The notes under the pieces were generated by a model, which worked only from the letters and a program-made list of their open reading frames with translations, did not search any database and was not told where the DNA came from. A program made the position numbers and the translations under genes. A stretch of 64,000 nt of DNA from Bacillota bacterium (lineage in GTDB: Bacteria; Bacillota; Clostridia; Lachnospirales; Lachnospiraceae): NCBI GenBank assembly GCA_023435895.1, contig JAEZLH010000004.1, positions 124,001 through 188,000 on the forward strand, in the 5' to 3' direction. Below are positions 45,220 to 54,757 of this stretch, piece after piece. Each line of letters opens with the position of its first letter. Positions within the stretch are counted from its first letter, which is position 1.

Positions 45220-46050
45220 ATGATAGAGATTGATAAAGGAACACTTCGTCAAATTCAGTTAATACAATTGGAGATGTTGATGGAAGTAGATAGGATCTGC
45301 AAGAAATGCAATATTCACTATAATATCATAGCAGGAACTATGCTGGGTGCGGTGAGACACGGAGGATACATTCCTTGGGATGATGATGCAGACGTGGCAT
45401 TACTTCGCGAGGAATACGTAAAATTTCGACGTGCTTGCAAGACAGAATTAGATACCTCAAGATTTTATTTTCAAGATCATAATGAAACGATGGGTTATCG
45501 ATGGGGTTACGGGAAGCTTCGTCGAAAAGATACTTTATTCTTAAGAGAGCATCAGGAACATATGCCTTATGATCAGGGGATATTTATAGATATCTTTCCG
45601 CTGGACTATGTTTCCAACAGTCAGATAATCAGAACTGTTGAGAATTTTCGATGCTTTATATTTCGAAAATTTTTCTGGTCTGAGGTGGGTAAAATTGCAG
45701 AAAAAAATAGGGTAAAGCGCTTTATATATAAACTGATGAGCAGGAAAAATGAGTGTTCTCTTAAAGAAAGCTTCAATCAATATATAGCAAAGAAAAATAA
45801 ACATAGAACAGATTGGGTAAGGATTTTGACGTTTCCTACTCCGAACAAGGTATATGGATACAGAACCAAATGGTATGAGTTTTCGGAGGAAATTAAGTTT
45901 GAAGGATACACATTTCAAGGAATTAAAGAATACAATGAATATCTTTCCTTTAAGTTTGGAAACTATATGGAATTACCACCTTTGGAGAAAAGAAAGGTTC
46001 ATCCGGTTAGTAAAATAAAGCTTTTATCAAAGAGTTCAAGGCACGATTAA
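45220..46050 (+). CDS. LicD family phosphotransferase
   Basis: This is a 276-residue LicD-type protein with AGTMLGAVRHGGYIPWDDDADV near residues 40-62, the metal-binding DDD motif of the nucleotidyltransferase-like fold. LicD proteins transfer phosphocholine or other phospho-groups from CDP donors to glycans. The following region (QGIFIDIFPLDYV) matches the family. It supports phosphodiester decoration of the polymer made by this operon. The start at 45220 has a weak AGGAAAG site. Confidence 0.88.
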   Translation: MIEIDKGTLRQIQLIQLEMLMEVDRICKKCNIHYNIIAGTMLGAVRHGGYIPWDDDADVALLREEYVKFRRACKTELDTSRFYFQDHNETMGYRWGYGKLRRKDTLFLREHQEHMPYDQGIFIDIFPLDYVSNSQIIRTVENFRCFIFRKFFWSEVGKIAEKNRVKRFIYKLMSRKNECSLKESFNQYIAKKNKHRTDWVRILTFPTPNKVYGYRTKWYEFSEEIKFEGYTFQGIKEYNEYLSFKFGNYMELPPLEKRKVHPVSKIKLLSKSSRHD

Positions 46051-46068
46051 TTCGTATAGGGGAGTATA

Positions 46069-47247
46069 ATGAAGCAAATAGTGATTGTGGGAATTGATGA
46101 GAAAATATTGCAGGAAATACTGAAGGAATTAAACCCTGAAAAAGCACATATTGTAGCGTTCTTAGATAATTCAGAAGCAAAGAAACATGAGAAATATTTA
46201 GGACGTTCGGTGTATACTCCAAAGAAGTTCATGCAGTATAAAGATAATAGCAACATAAAGGTCGATTACTATATTGTTTCTGCATTATCTGCATATCAGG
46301 CAATTCAGTGGCAGTTAATAGAATTAGGGGTTGAGCAATCTAAAATACAACCATTTATTCCGGATACCTTTTGCAAATATATGTTAGGCTCCGTTAGGTT
46401 TGATGAGGATTTAATCTATGATATATATTGTAATCCAACGGCAACCATGGAGATTGCACACCGTTATTTAGATCAATATTCAAGATATAATACCTTTCAA
46501 GAAATGATGCATAAGGACGATGATTGGTATAACAAGGCCAGTTTGATTGCTCATGCTTTGGGGGGGCGTATAGGCGATGATAAATTAGAGTATTCTAACT
46601 CCTTGGAGGCATTTAAAACAGCAATAAAGAATCGATTTATGCTTTTCGAATGCGATGTGTGCTTGGAAAAGGAAAATATTATATTGCTATCCCATGATAA
46701 CGGTATGCGATGGATATGCAAGGAGTATAACCTTACTACAATGCATTTTGTTCAGTTTTTAAAGCACCTTCTTGAATATCCGTTACTTACCGTCCTTATA
46801 GATGTAAAATGGGAGAATCATAGAGAATACACAGCTGTTATTCATGAAATTGACAAAGCTTTGAAGGAGATTGGAAAAGATAGCAGAGAATACGAGGCTC
46901 TTAAAAATCAGATTGTCATGCAGGTATATGATGAAGAGACGATAATTTGTGCAAAGGCTTATAAATTCCAGATGTTCTTTACACAATATCGCAATCCACG
47001 CAAGTGCGAATTTATGCATACGGTAGATTTATGTTATCGATATGGAATAAAGGTCGTTGGGATGGGATTATGGCCCCCAGAATTGATTCAGAAGAAGTAT
47101 ATGGATACATTCTTGAATAAAAATATCAAACTATTTGCTTACAGTACGGACTCTGTTCATGAATATATAAAATTGATTGATTTGGGCTTTACTGGTGTGA
47201 TGACTAACTTTATAAGGCCTAAGGATGTAGGCGCAGAGGACAACTAG
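46069..47247 (+). CDS. Rossmann-like module fused to a glycerophosphodiester phosphodiesterase domain
   Basis: This is a 392-residue fusion. Residues 1-105 are the recurring Rossmann-like module of this locus (QIVIVGIDEKILQEIL, AFLDNSEAKKHEKYLGRSVYT, ELGVEQSKIQPFIP). Residues about 155-392 are a GDPD domain: IAHALGG, NSLEAFKTAI, FECDVCLEKENIILLSHDNG. The conserved Glu-x-Asp and second His are present, but the usual HRG of the first motif reads HALGG, so catalysis may be altered. It could remodel glycerophosphate-type branches. AGGGGAG precedes the ATG. Confidence 0.8.
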   Translation: MKQIVIVGIDEKILQEILKELNPEKAHIVAFLDNSEAKKHEKYLGRSVYTPKKFMQYKDNSNIKVDYYIVSALSAYQAIQWQLIELGVEQSKIQPFIPDTFCKYMLGSVRFDEDLIYDIYCNPTATMEIAHRYLDQYSRYNTFQEMMHKDDDWYNKASLIAHALGGRIGDDKLEYSNSLEAFKTAIKNRFMLFECDVCLEKENIILLSHDNGMRWICKEYNLTTMHFVQFLKHLLEYPLLTVLIDVKWENHREYTAVIHEIDKALKEIGKDSREYEALKNQIVMQVYDEETIICAKAYKFQMFFTQYRNPRKCEFMHTVDLCYRYGIKVVGMGLWPPELIQKKYMDTFLNKNIKLFAYSTDSVHEYIKLIDLGFTGVMTNFIRPKDVGAEDN

Positions 47248-48375
47248 ATGAGAAAAATAAAAATATTGCAATTTCCCATAGCTGCTTCAAATGGAGGAAT
47301 TACACATTATGCCGTGGATAACTGGAGATGGATGAATAAAGAGTTGTTTCAATGCGACTTTGCTACAATGAGTTCTAGGCTTCCCTTTGCAAAAGAATTA
47401 GAAGATATGGGTTCCCATATTTACTACATTTCATCCTATGCGGAAGAGAACTTGGAAGGATTTATTAAGGAATTTGAAGAAATTTTATCACATAACTACG
47501 ATGTGGTACATTTACACACAAAGCAGTGGAAAAGCCTTACGGTAGAAGAGTTGTGTAAAAAATATAAAGTACCAATGGTAGTTGTACATTCTCACTCCAC
47601 CAGATGTGATAATAATGATGCCATAGTCAGAGAACAGGAAACGGAGACGCATTTTAGAATTCGAAATATAATGGACAAAGAGATTGCCACTGATTATTGG
47701 GCATGTTCCATGGAGGCCGCAAAGTGGTTATATAATGATGATATATTGGCAAATGTAAAATTAATGAAAAATGCTATTGATGCGGACAAGTTCTCTTATG
47801 ATGCAGCCGTAAGGAACAGGTTAAGAAGTCAATATAATGTAGAGGACAAGCTGGTTATTGGTAATGTAGGTCGATTGGTATATCCTAAAAATCACGAGTT
47901 CCTCTTAAGAGCATTTGCTCGTTCAATGGAAATCCGTGATGATTTGATTTTATTTATCGTAGGTGATGGACCGTTAGAAAAAGAACTGAAAAAAGTAACC
48001 ATGGAGCTATGTATTACTGACCGTGTAATTTTTGCGGGCAATCAGAAAAATGTAAACGAGTATTATCAAATGTTTGATTTAATGGCATTGCCGTCTAGAT
48101 TTGAGGGCTTACCGATTACTCTTGTAGAGGCACAAGCAGCAGGACTTCATTGTTTGGCAGCAGAGGATATTACGAAAGAAGTACAAATATCGGAATTGTT
48201 AACATATCTTCCTCTTGATATTGATAAATGGTCTGAGCGCTTTGTAAATGCTAAAATAAATAATACCAGAATCGATAGGCAAGTAGTTGTTAAGAAAGCT
48301 GGATATGATATAAAACAGCAAATCACTGTTGTGGAAGATGAATACAAGAAGTCGATAACCAGGAGGTCTACCTAA
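47248..48375 (+). CDS. Family 4 glycosyltransferase
   Basis: This is a 375-residue GT-B enzyme, EpsF-like. The N-terminus has the acceptor-side ASNGGITHY motif. The C-terminal donor domain shows VIGNVGRLVYPKNHEFLL, LFIVGDGPLEKEL, VIFAGNQKNVNEYYQMFDLMALPSRFEGLPITLVEAQAAGL, including the E-x7-E signature. It retains the anomeric configuration and would extend the surface or flagellar glycan. It abuts the GDPD gene with no gap, and a 16-codon ORF follows directly. Confidence 0.9.
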   Translation: MRKIKILQFPIAASNGGITHYAVDNWRWMNKELFQCDFATMSSRLPFAKELEDMGSHIYYISSYAEENLEGFIKEFEEILSHNYDVVHLHTKQWKSLTVEELCKKYKVPMVVVHSHSTRCDNNDAIVREQETETHFRIRNIMDKEIATDYWACSMEAAKWLYNDDILANVKLMKNAIDADKFSYDAAVRNRLRSQYNVEDKLVIGNVGRLVYPKNHEFLLRAFARSMEIRDDLILFIVGDGPLEKELKKVTMELCITDRVIFAGNQKNVNEYYQMFDLMALPSRFEGLPITLVEAQAAGLHCLAAEDITKEVQISELLTYLPLDIDKWSERFVNAKINNTRIDRQVVVKKAGYDIKQQITVVEDEYKKSITRRST

Positions 48376-48426
48376 ATGAAAGTAGTTATTTATAACGCCG
48401 GAAAAAGGATGAGTACAAGTCTATGA
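48376..48426 (+). CDS. Sixteen-codon ORF coupling two glycosyltransferase genes
   Basis: ATG at 48376 lies directly after the stop of the GT4 gene, 9 nt after AGGAGG (48361-48366), and the stop TGA overlaps the next ATG (48423) by four bases. The peptide MKVVIYNAGKRMSTSL looks like the first strand and P-loop of a Rossmann protein. It may be a remnant of a Rossmann gene kept for translational coupling. Confidence 0.45.
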   Translation: MKVVIYNAGKRMSTSL

Positions 48427-49616
48427 TTAAAAATATTGAACTTTCCATAATAGTTCCAGTGTATAATGCCGATAAATATTTACACCAATGTATAGAAAGT
48501 ATTTTGAATCAGTCATTTCATAATTTTGAATTAATACTTGTAAATGATGGATCAACAGATTTATCTGGACAAATTTGTGATGAATATGCACGGATGGATA
48601 AAAGGGTACATGTTATACATAAGCGAAACGGTGGAAATACCAGTGCCAGAAGAGCTGGGCTGGATAGTGCAGAAGGTAATTATGTAGGATTTGTGGATAG
48701 TGATGATTGGATAGAACCTGAAATGTATGACCAACTGCTTCGCATTCAGAATCAAACGAATGCAGATATGGTATCATCCGGATATTATAGGTGTTATGAG
48801 AACTCGGAGTCCATTGTTCTTGATGATGTAGAGGATGGATATTATGATGCATCAAACTATAATGATATAATTAATGTGTTGTTGGGAACTTTTGATGGCA
48901 AAGATAAGCATATAATAGCAAGCTTATGCTGCAAATTGTTCAAAAAGGGTATTATTCAAGAGGTGATGAAAAGGTTGCCGGATATAATACAATACGGAGA
49001 AGATTTGTATTGTACCGTATCGGCTACTTTGAAATCAGAATCGATTTATGTATCACATAATGCATTTTATCATTACCGGATGCATGCAAATTCAATTGTT
49101 CACACCAAAGACGACAGCTTTTTTATCAAGTTAAATCAACTGTTTTTAGGTATGAGAGATGAGATTGTAAAATATCCTGCCTATAAAGAGGTACTATTAA
49201 AGCAACTAGCATATAACATTACAGATTCCTTAATAAAAGGGATTAATTATAGATTTGATTATGGGGTGGAGATTTCAGTCCCTGATTATTATCTACCTAC
49301 GGATTTACTAGGTTCATCAAAGAATATTGTCTTGTATGGGGCAGGAAAAGTCGGAAAAGAATATTATAAGGAGTTTTTAAATCATCCCGAATATAATCTT
49401 GTTGGCTGGGTTGATAAAAATTATGAAGCATACTGCAGGGATGGTATGAGGATTATGCCAATTGAGCATATTTTGCAAGTGAATTATGACTTAATATTGC
49501 TTGGCACCATGTATGAGGGCATGGCAAATAGTATGACAGAGGTACTGCTGGAATTGGGTGTTGATAAAAAAAAGATTGTATGGTGTAAACCTAGGAGTGG
49601 TATAACATTACACTAA
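48423..49616 (+). CDS. Family 2 glycosyltransferase with C-terminal Rossmann-like module
   Basis: This is a 397-residue protein. Residues 1-240 are a GT2 domain: LSIIVPVYNADKYLHQCIES, ILVNDGSTDLS-like nucleotide motif, and VDSDDWIEPEMYDQLL with the metal-binding DxD. Residues about 298-397 are the recurring module (KNIVLYGAGKVGKEYYKEF, LVGWVDKNYEAY, DLILLGTMYEGM, LELGVDKKKIVWCKP). Its module is most similar to the one at 52118, sharing LVGW-x-DK and the KI-x-W-x-KP ending. It uses an NDP-sugar to extend the glycan. The sugar is unknown. Confidence 0.88.
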   Translation: MIKNIELSIIVPVYNADKYLHQCIESILNQSFHNFELILVNDGSTDLSGQICDEYARMDKRVHVIHKRNGGNTSARRAGLDSAEGNYVGFVDSDDWIEPEMYDQLLRIQNQTNADMVSSGYYRCYENSESIVLDDVEDGYYDASNYNDIINVLLGTFDGKDKHIIASLCCKLFKKGIIQEVMKRLPDIIQYGEDLYCTVSATLKSESIYVSHNAFYHYRMHANSIVHTKDDSFFIKLNQLFLGMRDEIVKYPAYKEVLLKQLAYNITDSLIKGINYRFDYGVEISVPDYYLPTDLLGSSKNIVLYGAGKVGKEYYKEFLNHPEYNLVGWVDKNYEAYCRDGMRIMPIEHILQVNYDLILLGTMYEGMANSMTEVLLELGVDKKKIVWCKPRSGITLH

Positions 49617-49644
49617 TTTGTATCTGACATTGGAGAGTATAAGG

Positions 49645-51192
49645 ATGAAGGTTGTTACAATGTATCTACCGCAGTTTCATAGAGTGAAAGAAAATGATGA
49701 GTGGTGGGAAGTAGGGTATACAGAATGGACCGCTGTAAAACGCGCAAAGAAACAGTTTGATAGTCATAATCAACCAAGAATACCATTAAACGAGAATTAT
49801 TACAATCTACTTGACCATGACGTAATGCTAAACCAGGCAATATTAATGGAGAATTACGGAATTGACGTTCAATGCTTTTATCATTATTGGTTTAAAGACG
49901 GAAGAAGAATACTAGAAAAACCAGCTGAGAATCTTCTTCAGTGGACGGATATTAATATGCCCTTTTGTTTTTGCTGGGCTAATGAGACTTGGGCAAGGAC
50001 TTGGAGTGCAGTAAAAGATAAAAATACTTGGAATGATAATTATTCTGAATATGTGAAAGATTCAGGAAACGGAATTCTGATAGAACAAGACTATGGAGAC
50101 GAGCTTGACTGGATTAATCATTTTAAGTATTTGCTTCCATTTTTTTGTGATGACAGATATATAAAGATTAATAATAAACCGGTCTTTTCATTTTATCAGA
50201 GTGATAAAATATTATGTCTTAATGAGATGATAAAAACATGGGATAATCTTGCCAAAGTGAATGGTTTTGACGGAATTTATACAATAGGTGCAAATTGTGG
50301 CTTAGCTTCAAAACATACATTGAATAAAATTCTGATTCATGAACCTCAAAATACCGCCGCACTGTTTAGGCATAGAGTTGATTACCACCCTGGAAAGCTT
50401 ATTACTCACAATTATAACGAGGTTTGGGAGGAACTCCTACGTTTTTCAGATCCAAGAGATAATGTTATATACGGCGGATTTGTAGGTTATGATGATTCCC
50501 CACGCCGTAGTTCGAATGCCACAGTAATAGAAAATCAAACGCCGGAAGCGTTCAAAGAGTATTTTACCAGACTATTAGTTAAGAATTATAACAAAGGAAA
50601 TGAGTTAGTATTTTTGAATGCTTGGAATGAATGGGGCGAAGGAATGTATCTGGAACCGGATGAAGATCAAGGTTATTCGTATCTTGCGGGTGTAAAGTAT
50701 GCAAAAGATCATTTTGAAGCGAATGTCCATAGCTTTGAAAAAATAAAAGAACCAGAGGATACTTTTCAAATACAGGCCTTAAAGAAACAAAACGAGCGAT
50801 ATAAAAGTTATTGGGTCATATTAGATAATTGGCTTTGCTTGAAAGAAAATGGTGTAGAGTTTCAAGAATTTTTTATAAAAAGAGGGATTAAAACCATTGC
50901 GATTTATGGAATGGGAATGCTGGGGAAACATTTTTTTGCTGAAATGATAACAAGCGAAATTAAAGTGTTATATGGAATAGACCAGCAGGGACAAAATATT
51001 AGTAACAAACTCTCAATTTATAGAATGGAAGAAGAGCTGCCCAGGGTAGATGCAGTGGTGGTCACGGTTTCATTCGGGTATGATGAAATAGTGGAGGATT
51101 TAAAGAATAAAGGTGTGTCACAAGTCTTCATGATAGGGGAAGTAATAGAGAGATTGAGTCTTGAGCAGGAACAAGAGGATAAGATACGATGA
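49645..51192 (+). CDS. WbsX/GH99-like protein with C-terminal Rossmann-like module
   Basis: This protein of about 515 residues has a glycoside hydrolase family 99-like (WbsX) domain in residues 1-350: VVTMYLPQFHRVKENDEWW, GYTEWTAVKRAKK, CFYHYWFKDGRRILEKP, FCFCWANETWARTW and FLNAWNEWGEGMYLEPD. WbsX-type proteins occur in O-antigen and capsule clusters, and whether they cleave or transfer sugars is not settled. Residues about 410-510 carry the recurring module (IKTIAIYGMGMLGKHFFAE). The start ATG 49645 has TGGAGAG 8 bp upstream; the earlier in-frame ATG 49618 does not. Confidence 0.87.
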   Translation: MKVVTMYLPQFHRVKENDEWWEVGYTEWTAVKRAKKQFDSHNQPRIPLNENYYNLLDHDVMLNQAILMENYGIDVQCFYHYWFKDGRRILEKPAENLLQWTDINMPFCFCWANETWARTWSAVKDKNTWNDNYSEYVKDSGNGILIEQDYGDELDWINHFKYLLPFFCDDRYIKINNKPVFSFYQSDKILCLNEMIKTWDNLAKVNGFDGIYTIGANCGLASKHTLNKILIHEPQNTAALFRHRVDYHPGKLITHNYNEVWEELLRFSDPRDNVIYGGFVGYDDSPRRSSNATVIENQTPEAFKEYFTRLLVKNYNKGNELVFLNAWNEWGEGMYLEPDEDQGYSYLAGVKYAKDHFEANVHSFEKIKEPEDTFQIQALKKQNERYKSYWVILDNWLCLKENGVEFQEFFIKRGIKTIAIYGMGMLGKHFFAEMITSEIKVLYGIDQQGQNISNKLSIYRMEEELPRVDAVVVTVSFGYDEIVEDLKNKGVSQVFMIGEVIERLSLEQEQEDKIR

Positions 51193-51202
51193 GGTGCTTG
51201 AA

Positions 51203-52111
51203 TTGGAGAATATTAGAGTCGGGAATGTTGAGCTGAATATGCAGTACTACTCGGGAGTAGATGAGTATACGGATGGCGATGTAGAGGATGTTCTTTTAAA
51301 GTATGTAAAATCAGAGAAGGATCTGGAAAAGGTATGTTTTAATACAGAAGAATTCGCAATATACTATCATCTTTCAAAAGAAAGACATTTGATTGTGGAA
51401 CCCATGGAAATAGGGAGAAAAGAGTCTGTTTTAGAAATAGGCTCCGGATGTGGGGCAATAACAGGGGCTTTGGCTAGTAGAGCAAGTAGGGTTGACTGTA
51501 TAGACTTATCAAAAAGAAGGTCATTAATCAATGCATACAGACACAAGGAGCAAGATAATATAAAAATTTATGTAGGAAATTATGAAGATATCATACTGAC
51601 GCAAAAGTATGATGTCATTACATTGATTGGCGTGTTTGAATATGCAAATTATTATATTCATTCTCAAAAACCATATATAGATTTCTTAATGAGCGTTCGT
51701 GAAAAGATGGAAGATAACGCAAGAGTATACATTGCCATAGAAAACAGGCTGGGTGCAAAATATTTTGCAGGCTGCAAAGAAGATCATAATGGGAATGAGT
51801 TTAGCGGAATAGAAGGTTATATTGGGGATAAGGGTGCAAGAACGTTTTCGTACTATGAGTTATGTGATATATTTTCTCAGTCAGGGTTTGAAGATTATCG
51901 CTTCTATTTTCCATTTCCAGATTATAAGTTTCCGATTAGGACTTATTCGGAAGAATATTTGCCGTCAAGAGGAAGTAAATTGCCGAAAGGAAGCAACTAT
52001 TATGTGTCACGAATAGAAACGTTTGATGAAACTAATTTCTGGGATTCCATTGCTCACAAAGAAGAATTCCGAATGTTCGCTAATTCGTTTTTGGTAGAAT
52101 TGAGAAAGTAG
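51203..52111 (+). CDS. SAM-dependent methyltransferase
   Basis: This is a class I methyltransferase of about 302 residues. SAM motif I is VLEIGSGCGAITGALA, followed by VDCIDLSKRRS, and a post-motif II region reads VITLIGVFEYANYY. The segment IENRLGAKYFAGC and the later SGIEGYIGDKGARTFSYYEL recur almost word for word in the N-terminal domain of the protein at 57556. TTG 51203 is preferred as start because GAGGTG lies seven bases before it. An earlier in-frame TTG (51161) would overlap the WbsX gene. The methyl acceptor is unknown, likely a sugar of this glycan. Confidence 0.82.
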   Translation: MENIRVGNVELNMQYYSGVDEYTDGDVEDVLLKYVKSEKDLEKVCFNTEEFAIYYHLSKERHLIVEPMEIGRKESVLEIGSGCGAITGALASRASRVDCIDLSKRRSLINAYRHKEQDNIKIYVGNYEDIILTQKYDVITLIGVFEYANYYIHSQKPYIDFLMSVREKMEDNARVYIAIENRLGAKYFAGCKEDHNGNEFSGIEGYIGDKGARTFSYYELCDIFSQSGFEDYRFYFPFPDYKFPIRTYSEEYLPSRGSKLPKGSNYYVSRIETFDETNFWDSIAHKEEFRMFANSFLVELRK

Positions 52112-52117
52112 GAAAGA

Positions 52118-53209
52118 ATGAAACTATTATATTGCCAGGGATCAATTAATCGAAAAAAAGAATATCAGGTTATTACCCGGATTGAAATGGAGGACAAGAG
52201 AAAGTTTGTCCGAAAAAGGGCGGTCTATGAGGAGGGAGCAAAGCATGTACTCCAAACCTATAAGAACGAGCAGATTATGAAGCTGACACATGCTGATATT
52301 ATTCCGGTGAGTATCATTGATGAGAAAAATATGGAAATTGTCACTCCATACATTGAAGGGAAAACCATTGGAGAATTACTGAGAGTAGCGTTGTGCGAGG
52401 ATAACACGCGAGAAGTAAAAAATATTTTGACAATATGGAAGAAAGCAATAATAGGGAATCACAATCTATGTACGTTCCATATGACAGAAGAGTTTTCAGA
52501 GGTATTCGGAAAAATTGATTTGCCAGAAGGAGTTCAGGCTCTAAAAGTAGCAAATTTTGATGCAATTGCCTCGAATATAATGATACAAGAGGACGGAACG
52601 GTCCAATGTATAGACTTAGAATGGGTATTCAGTTTTCCTGTACCATTAGATTTTTTGTTGTACAGGGTAATGAATGATTTTTACCTGGATAATTCTGATG
52701 TGTGTAGATTAGAAGAGTTGATTCGTGAGATAGGCATTGATACGACTTATGAAAACCTTTATATAGATGGAATAAAATCATTCGTAAAATATGTATTTCA
52801 CGATGAAAAAAGAGATATTAGCTATCTTGAATTCGGTCACCTTTTTTTAAAGCCCCAAATTGCTTCTCGGTTTGGTGTTGGAAGTTCTAATTACGCTTTT
52901 CCATCAGAGGTAGAGAAAAAATATAAACGAATCGCTATTTACGGTGCAGGCGTGGTTGGCCAAAGCTATACTGCTTATATTAATAATGTTACTAGTATGG
53001 ATTTGGTGGGTTGGGCAGACAAGAAGTTCGAGTTATACAAAAAGCGAGGAATGGATATTAATGCACCGTCAGAATTGTTGGCTATGAATTTTGAGGTCTT
53101 GCTTATTGCAGTTGCAAAAGAGGAAGTTATGAAAGAAATAAAGGAAGAATTAGTGGTGATGGGTGTTGATGAAAATAAAATATACTGGAGTAAACCAGTC
53201 AGAGTGTAA
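52118..53209 (+). CDS. Kinase-like (aminoglycoside phosphotransferase fold) protein with Rossmann-like module
   Basis: This is a 363-residue protein. Residues 1-260 resemble the aminoglycoside phosphotransferase/choline kinase fold: a Lys-rich N-lobe (FVRKRAVYEEGAKH), the catalytic-loop-like NFDAIASNIMI (D and N spaced as in HxDxxxxN) and IDLEW in the metal-binding position. It may phosphorylate a sugar. Residues about 265-363 are the recurring module (RIAIYGAGVVGQSYTAY, LVGWADKKFE, MGVDENKIYWSKP). The methyltransferase gene upstream and this kinase are separate here but fused in the protein at 57556. Confidence 0.75.
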   Translation: MKLLYCQGSINRKKEYQVITRIEMEDKRKFVRKRAVYEEGAKHVLQTYKNEQIMKLTHADIIPVSIIDEKNMEIVTPYIEGKTIGELLRVALCEDNTREVKNILTIWKKAIIGNHNLCTFHMTEEFSEVFGKIDLPEGVQALKVANFDAIASNIMIQEDGTVQCIDLEWVFSFPVPLDFLLYRVMNDFYLDNSDVCRLEELIREIGIDTTYENLYIDGIKSFVKYVFHDEKRDISYLEFGHLFLKPQIASRFGVGSSNYAFPSEVEKKYKRIAIYGAGVVGQSYTAYINNVTSMDLVGWADKKFELYKKRGMDINAPSELLAMNFEVLLIAVAKEEVMKEIKEELVVMGVDENKIYWSKPVRV

Positions 53210-54728
53210 AAAAATAATTTTCAATGATGATGGATATATTATTTCCGATATTGTGAATCATATCTGTCTTTCCAGCGGAAAGCAGGCTATCTATGCCCAA
53301 AACGCCAAAAGTAAATTCTTACAAGGGATACTACCGGGGATTGCGGTTAAAGATCACAACGAATTAAGCCAGCAAGTTAAAGAGGGTCTATGCTATCTTG
53401 AAATTGAGTCGGAAATAGAATATGAAGAATTGCAAGAATCAGGCATGTTAAAGGATTGTTGCAATGATTATATAATCTATTGCAAAACAGTAAGCAGGAA
53501 AGCAAAGATAGATAATTTATATCCGCTTGATAGGATTAGCTCTTTGGAGGGTGGAGTGATTCTGATCGGTAAGACTTTTTCTTTTCATGAAAGAAAGATA
53601 CCTGAGGATTTTAGCGTAATAGCGATTGTTCATTGCTACAATGAGGCGGATATAATCGGAACTACGATTAACTATTTGCTAAACCAAGGGATTGATGTTT
53701 ATTTGATTGATAACTGGTCGGACGATGGTACTGAAGAAATTATCAATGATTTTGTAGTAAGGTTTCCGGATAGGATCAAATTCGAGAAGTTCCCTTTAAA
53801 TGGGAAGAATGATTATTGTGATTTATACCATCAGTTAGAACGTACCGAACAACTGGCAGTAAGTGAAAAGTATAATTGGTTTATGCATTATGATGCCGAT
53901 GAGATTCATGTATCTCCTTGGTCTGGAACTACATTAAGGGAGGCCATATACCAGATTGACCGACTGGGATATACCACAATAGATAATACGGTAATCGATT
54001 TTAAACTGACACAATCCAATATGGATGAAAATATATTTGCCAAAGACACATACTTTGATTATGGTCATAGGAGCGCCCATTTTAGACAAAGAAAAACGTG
54101 GAAGAAATGCGAAGAGATAGAGTTAAAATCCTCTGGGGGACATATGGCACGTGTTCCGGGTAATAGAACCTTTCCATTGAATATTCTTAACAGACATTAT
54201 CCATTAAGAAGCTTAGAGCAAGCTGAGCGCAAGATATTCAGGGACAGGAAGCCTAGATTTGAGAAGGAGCAGCAGGAGAGAGGATGGCATGGACATTACA
54301 ACAGCATTCAGAGCAAAAATGAATTAATGAATGATGCAAAGCATCTGCTGCTTTGGGATCTGGAAACCTATCATAAGTACTATGTAGCATCGTTCTTAAC
54401 CTGCGGCATCAAACGAGCAGTCCGAACGGATTTATTAAAACTGGATAGGTTGGCAAATAAGAAAATTGCCATATACGGCGCTGGGGTAATAGGAACTGAG
54501 GTGTTTTTGTATTTATACCGATTATGCGAAATTGCCATCTGGGTTGATAGGGATTGGGATAAAGTCGGCAATCGTTTTTTTACCAAGATAGATTCGGTGG
54601 AAAAACTTTCAGAAGAAGAATTTGACATTTGTGTTATTGCAAACGCAAAAAGCGAGATACAGCAAAGTATAGTTAATTATCTTATGGAAATAGGTTTGGA
54701 TAAAGAGAAAATTATAGTATTTCCATAA
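53169..54728 (+). CDS. Glycosyltransferase (GT2-like) with C-terminal Rossmann-like module
   Basis: This protein of about 519 residues starts 41 bases inside the previous gene. Residues 1-140 are an unassigned domain. Residues about 145-400 look like a GT2/GT92-type transferase: VIAIVHCYNEADIIGTTINYLL, IDVYLIDNWSDDGTEEII, and WFMHYDADEIHVSPW with the metal-binding DxD, followed by a histidine-rich acceptor segment (NRHYPLRS). Residues about 425-519 are the recurring module (KKIAIYGAGVIGTEVFLYL). ATG 53169 is chosen; GTG 53163 and TTG 53166 are alternatives. Confidence 0.85.
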   Translation: MKIKYTGVNQSECKKIIFNDDGYIISDIVNHICLSSGKQAIYAQNAKSKFLQGILPGIAVKDHNELSQQVKEGLCYLEIESEIEYEELQESGMLKDCCNDYIIYCKTVSRKAKIDNLYPLDRISSLEGGVILIGKTFSFHERKIPEDFSVIAIVHCYNEADIIGTTINYLLNQGIDVYLIDNWSDDGTEEIINDFVVRFPDRIKFEKFPLNGKNDYCDLYHQLERTEQLAVSEKYNWFMHYDADEIHVSPWSGTTLREAIYQIDRLGYTTIDNTVIDFKLTQSNMDENIFAKDTYFDYGHRSAHFRQRKTWKKCEEIELKSSGGHMARVPGNRTFPLNILNRHYPLRSLEQAERKIFRDRKPRFEKEQQERGWHGHYNSIQSKNELMNDAKHLLLWDLETYHKYYVASFLTCGIKRAVRTDLLKLDRLANKKIAIYGAGVIGTEVFLYLYRLCEIAIWVDRDWDKVGNRFFTKIDSVEKLSEEEFDICVIANAKSEIQQSIVNYLMEIGLDKEKIIVFP

Positions 54729-54757
54729 AATATGGTACAACGAAAGGGGTGATTTAT

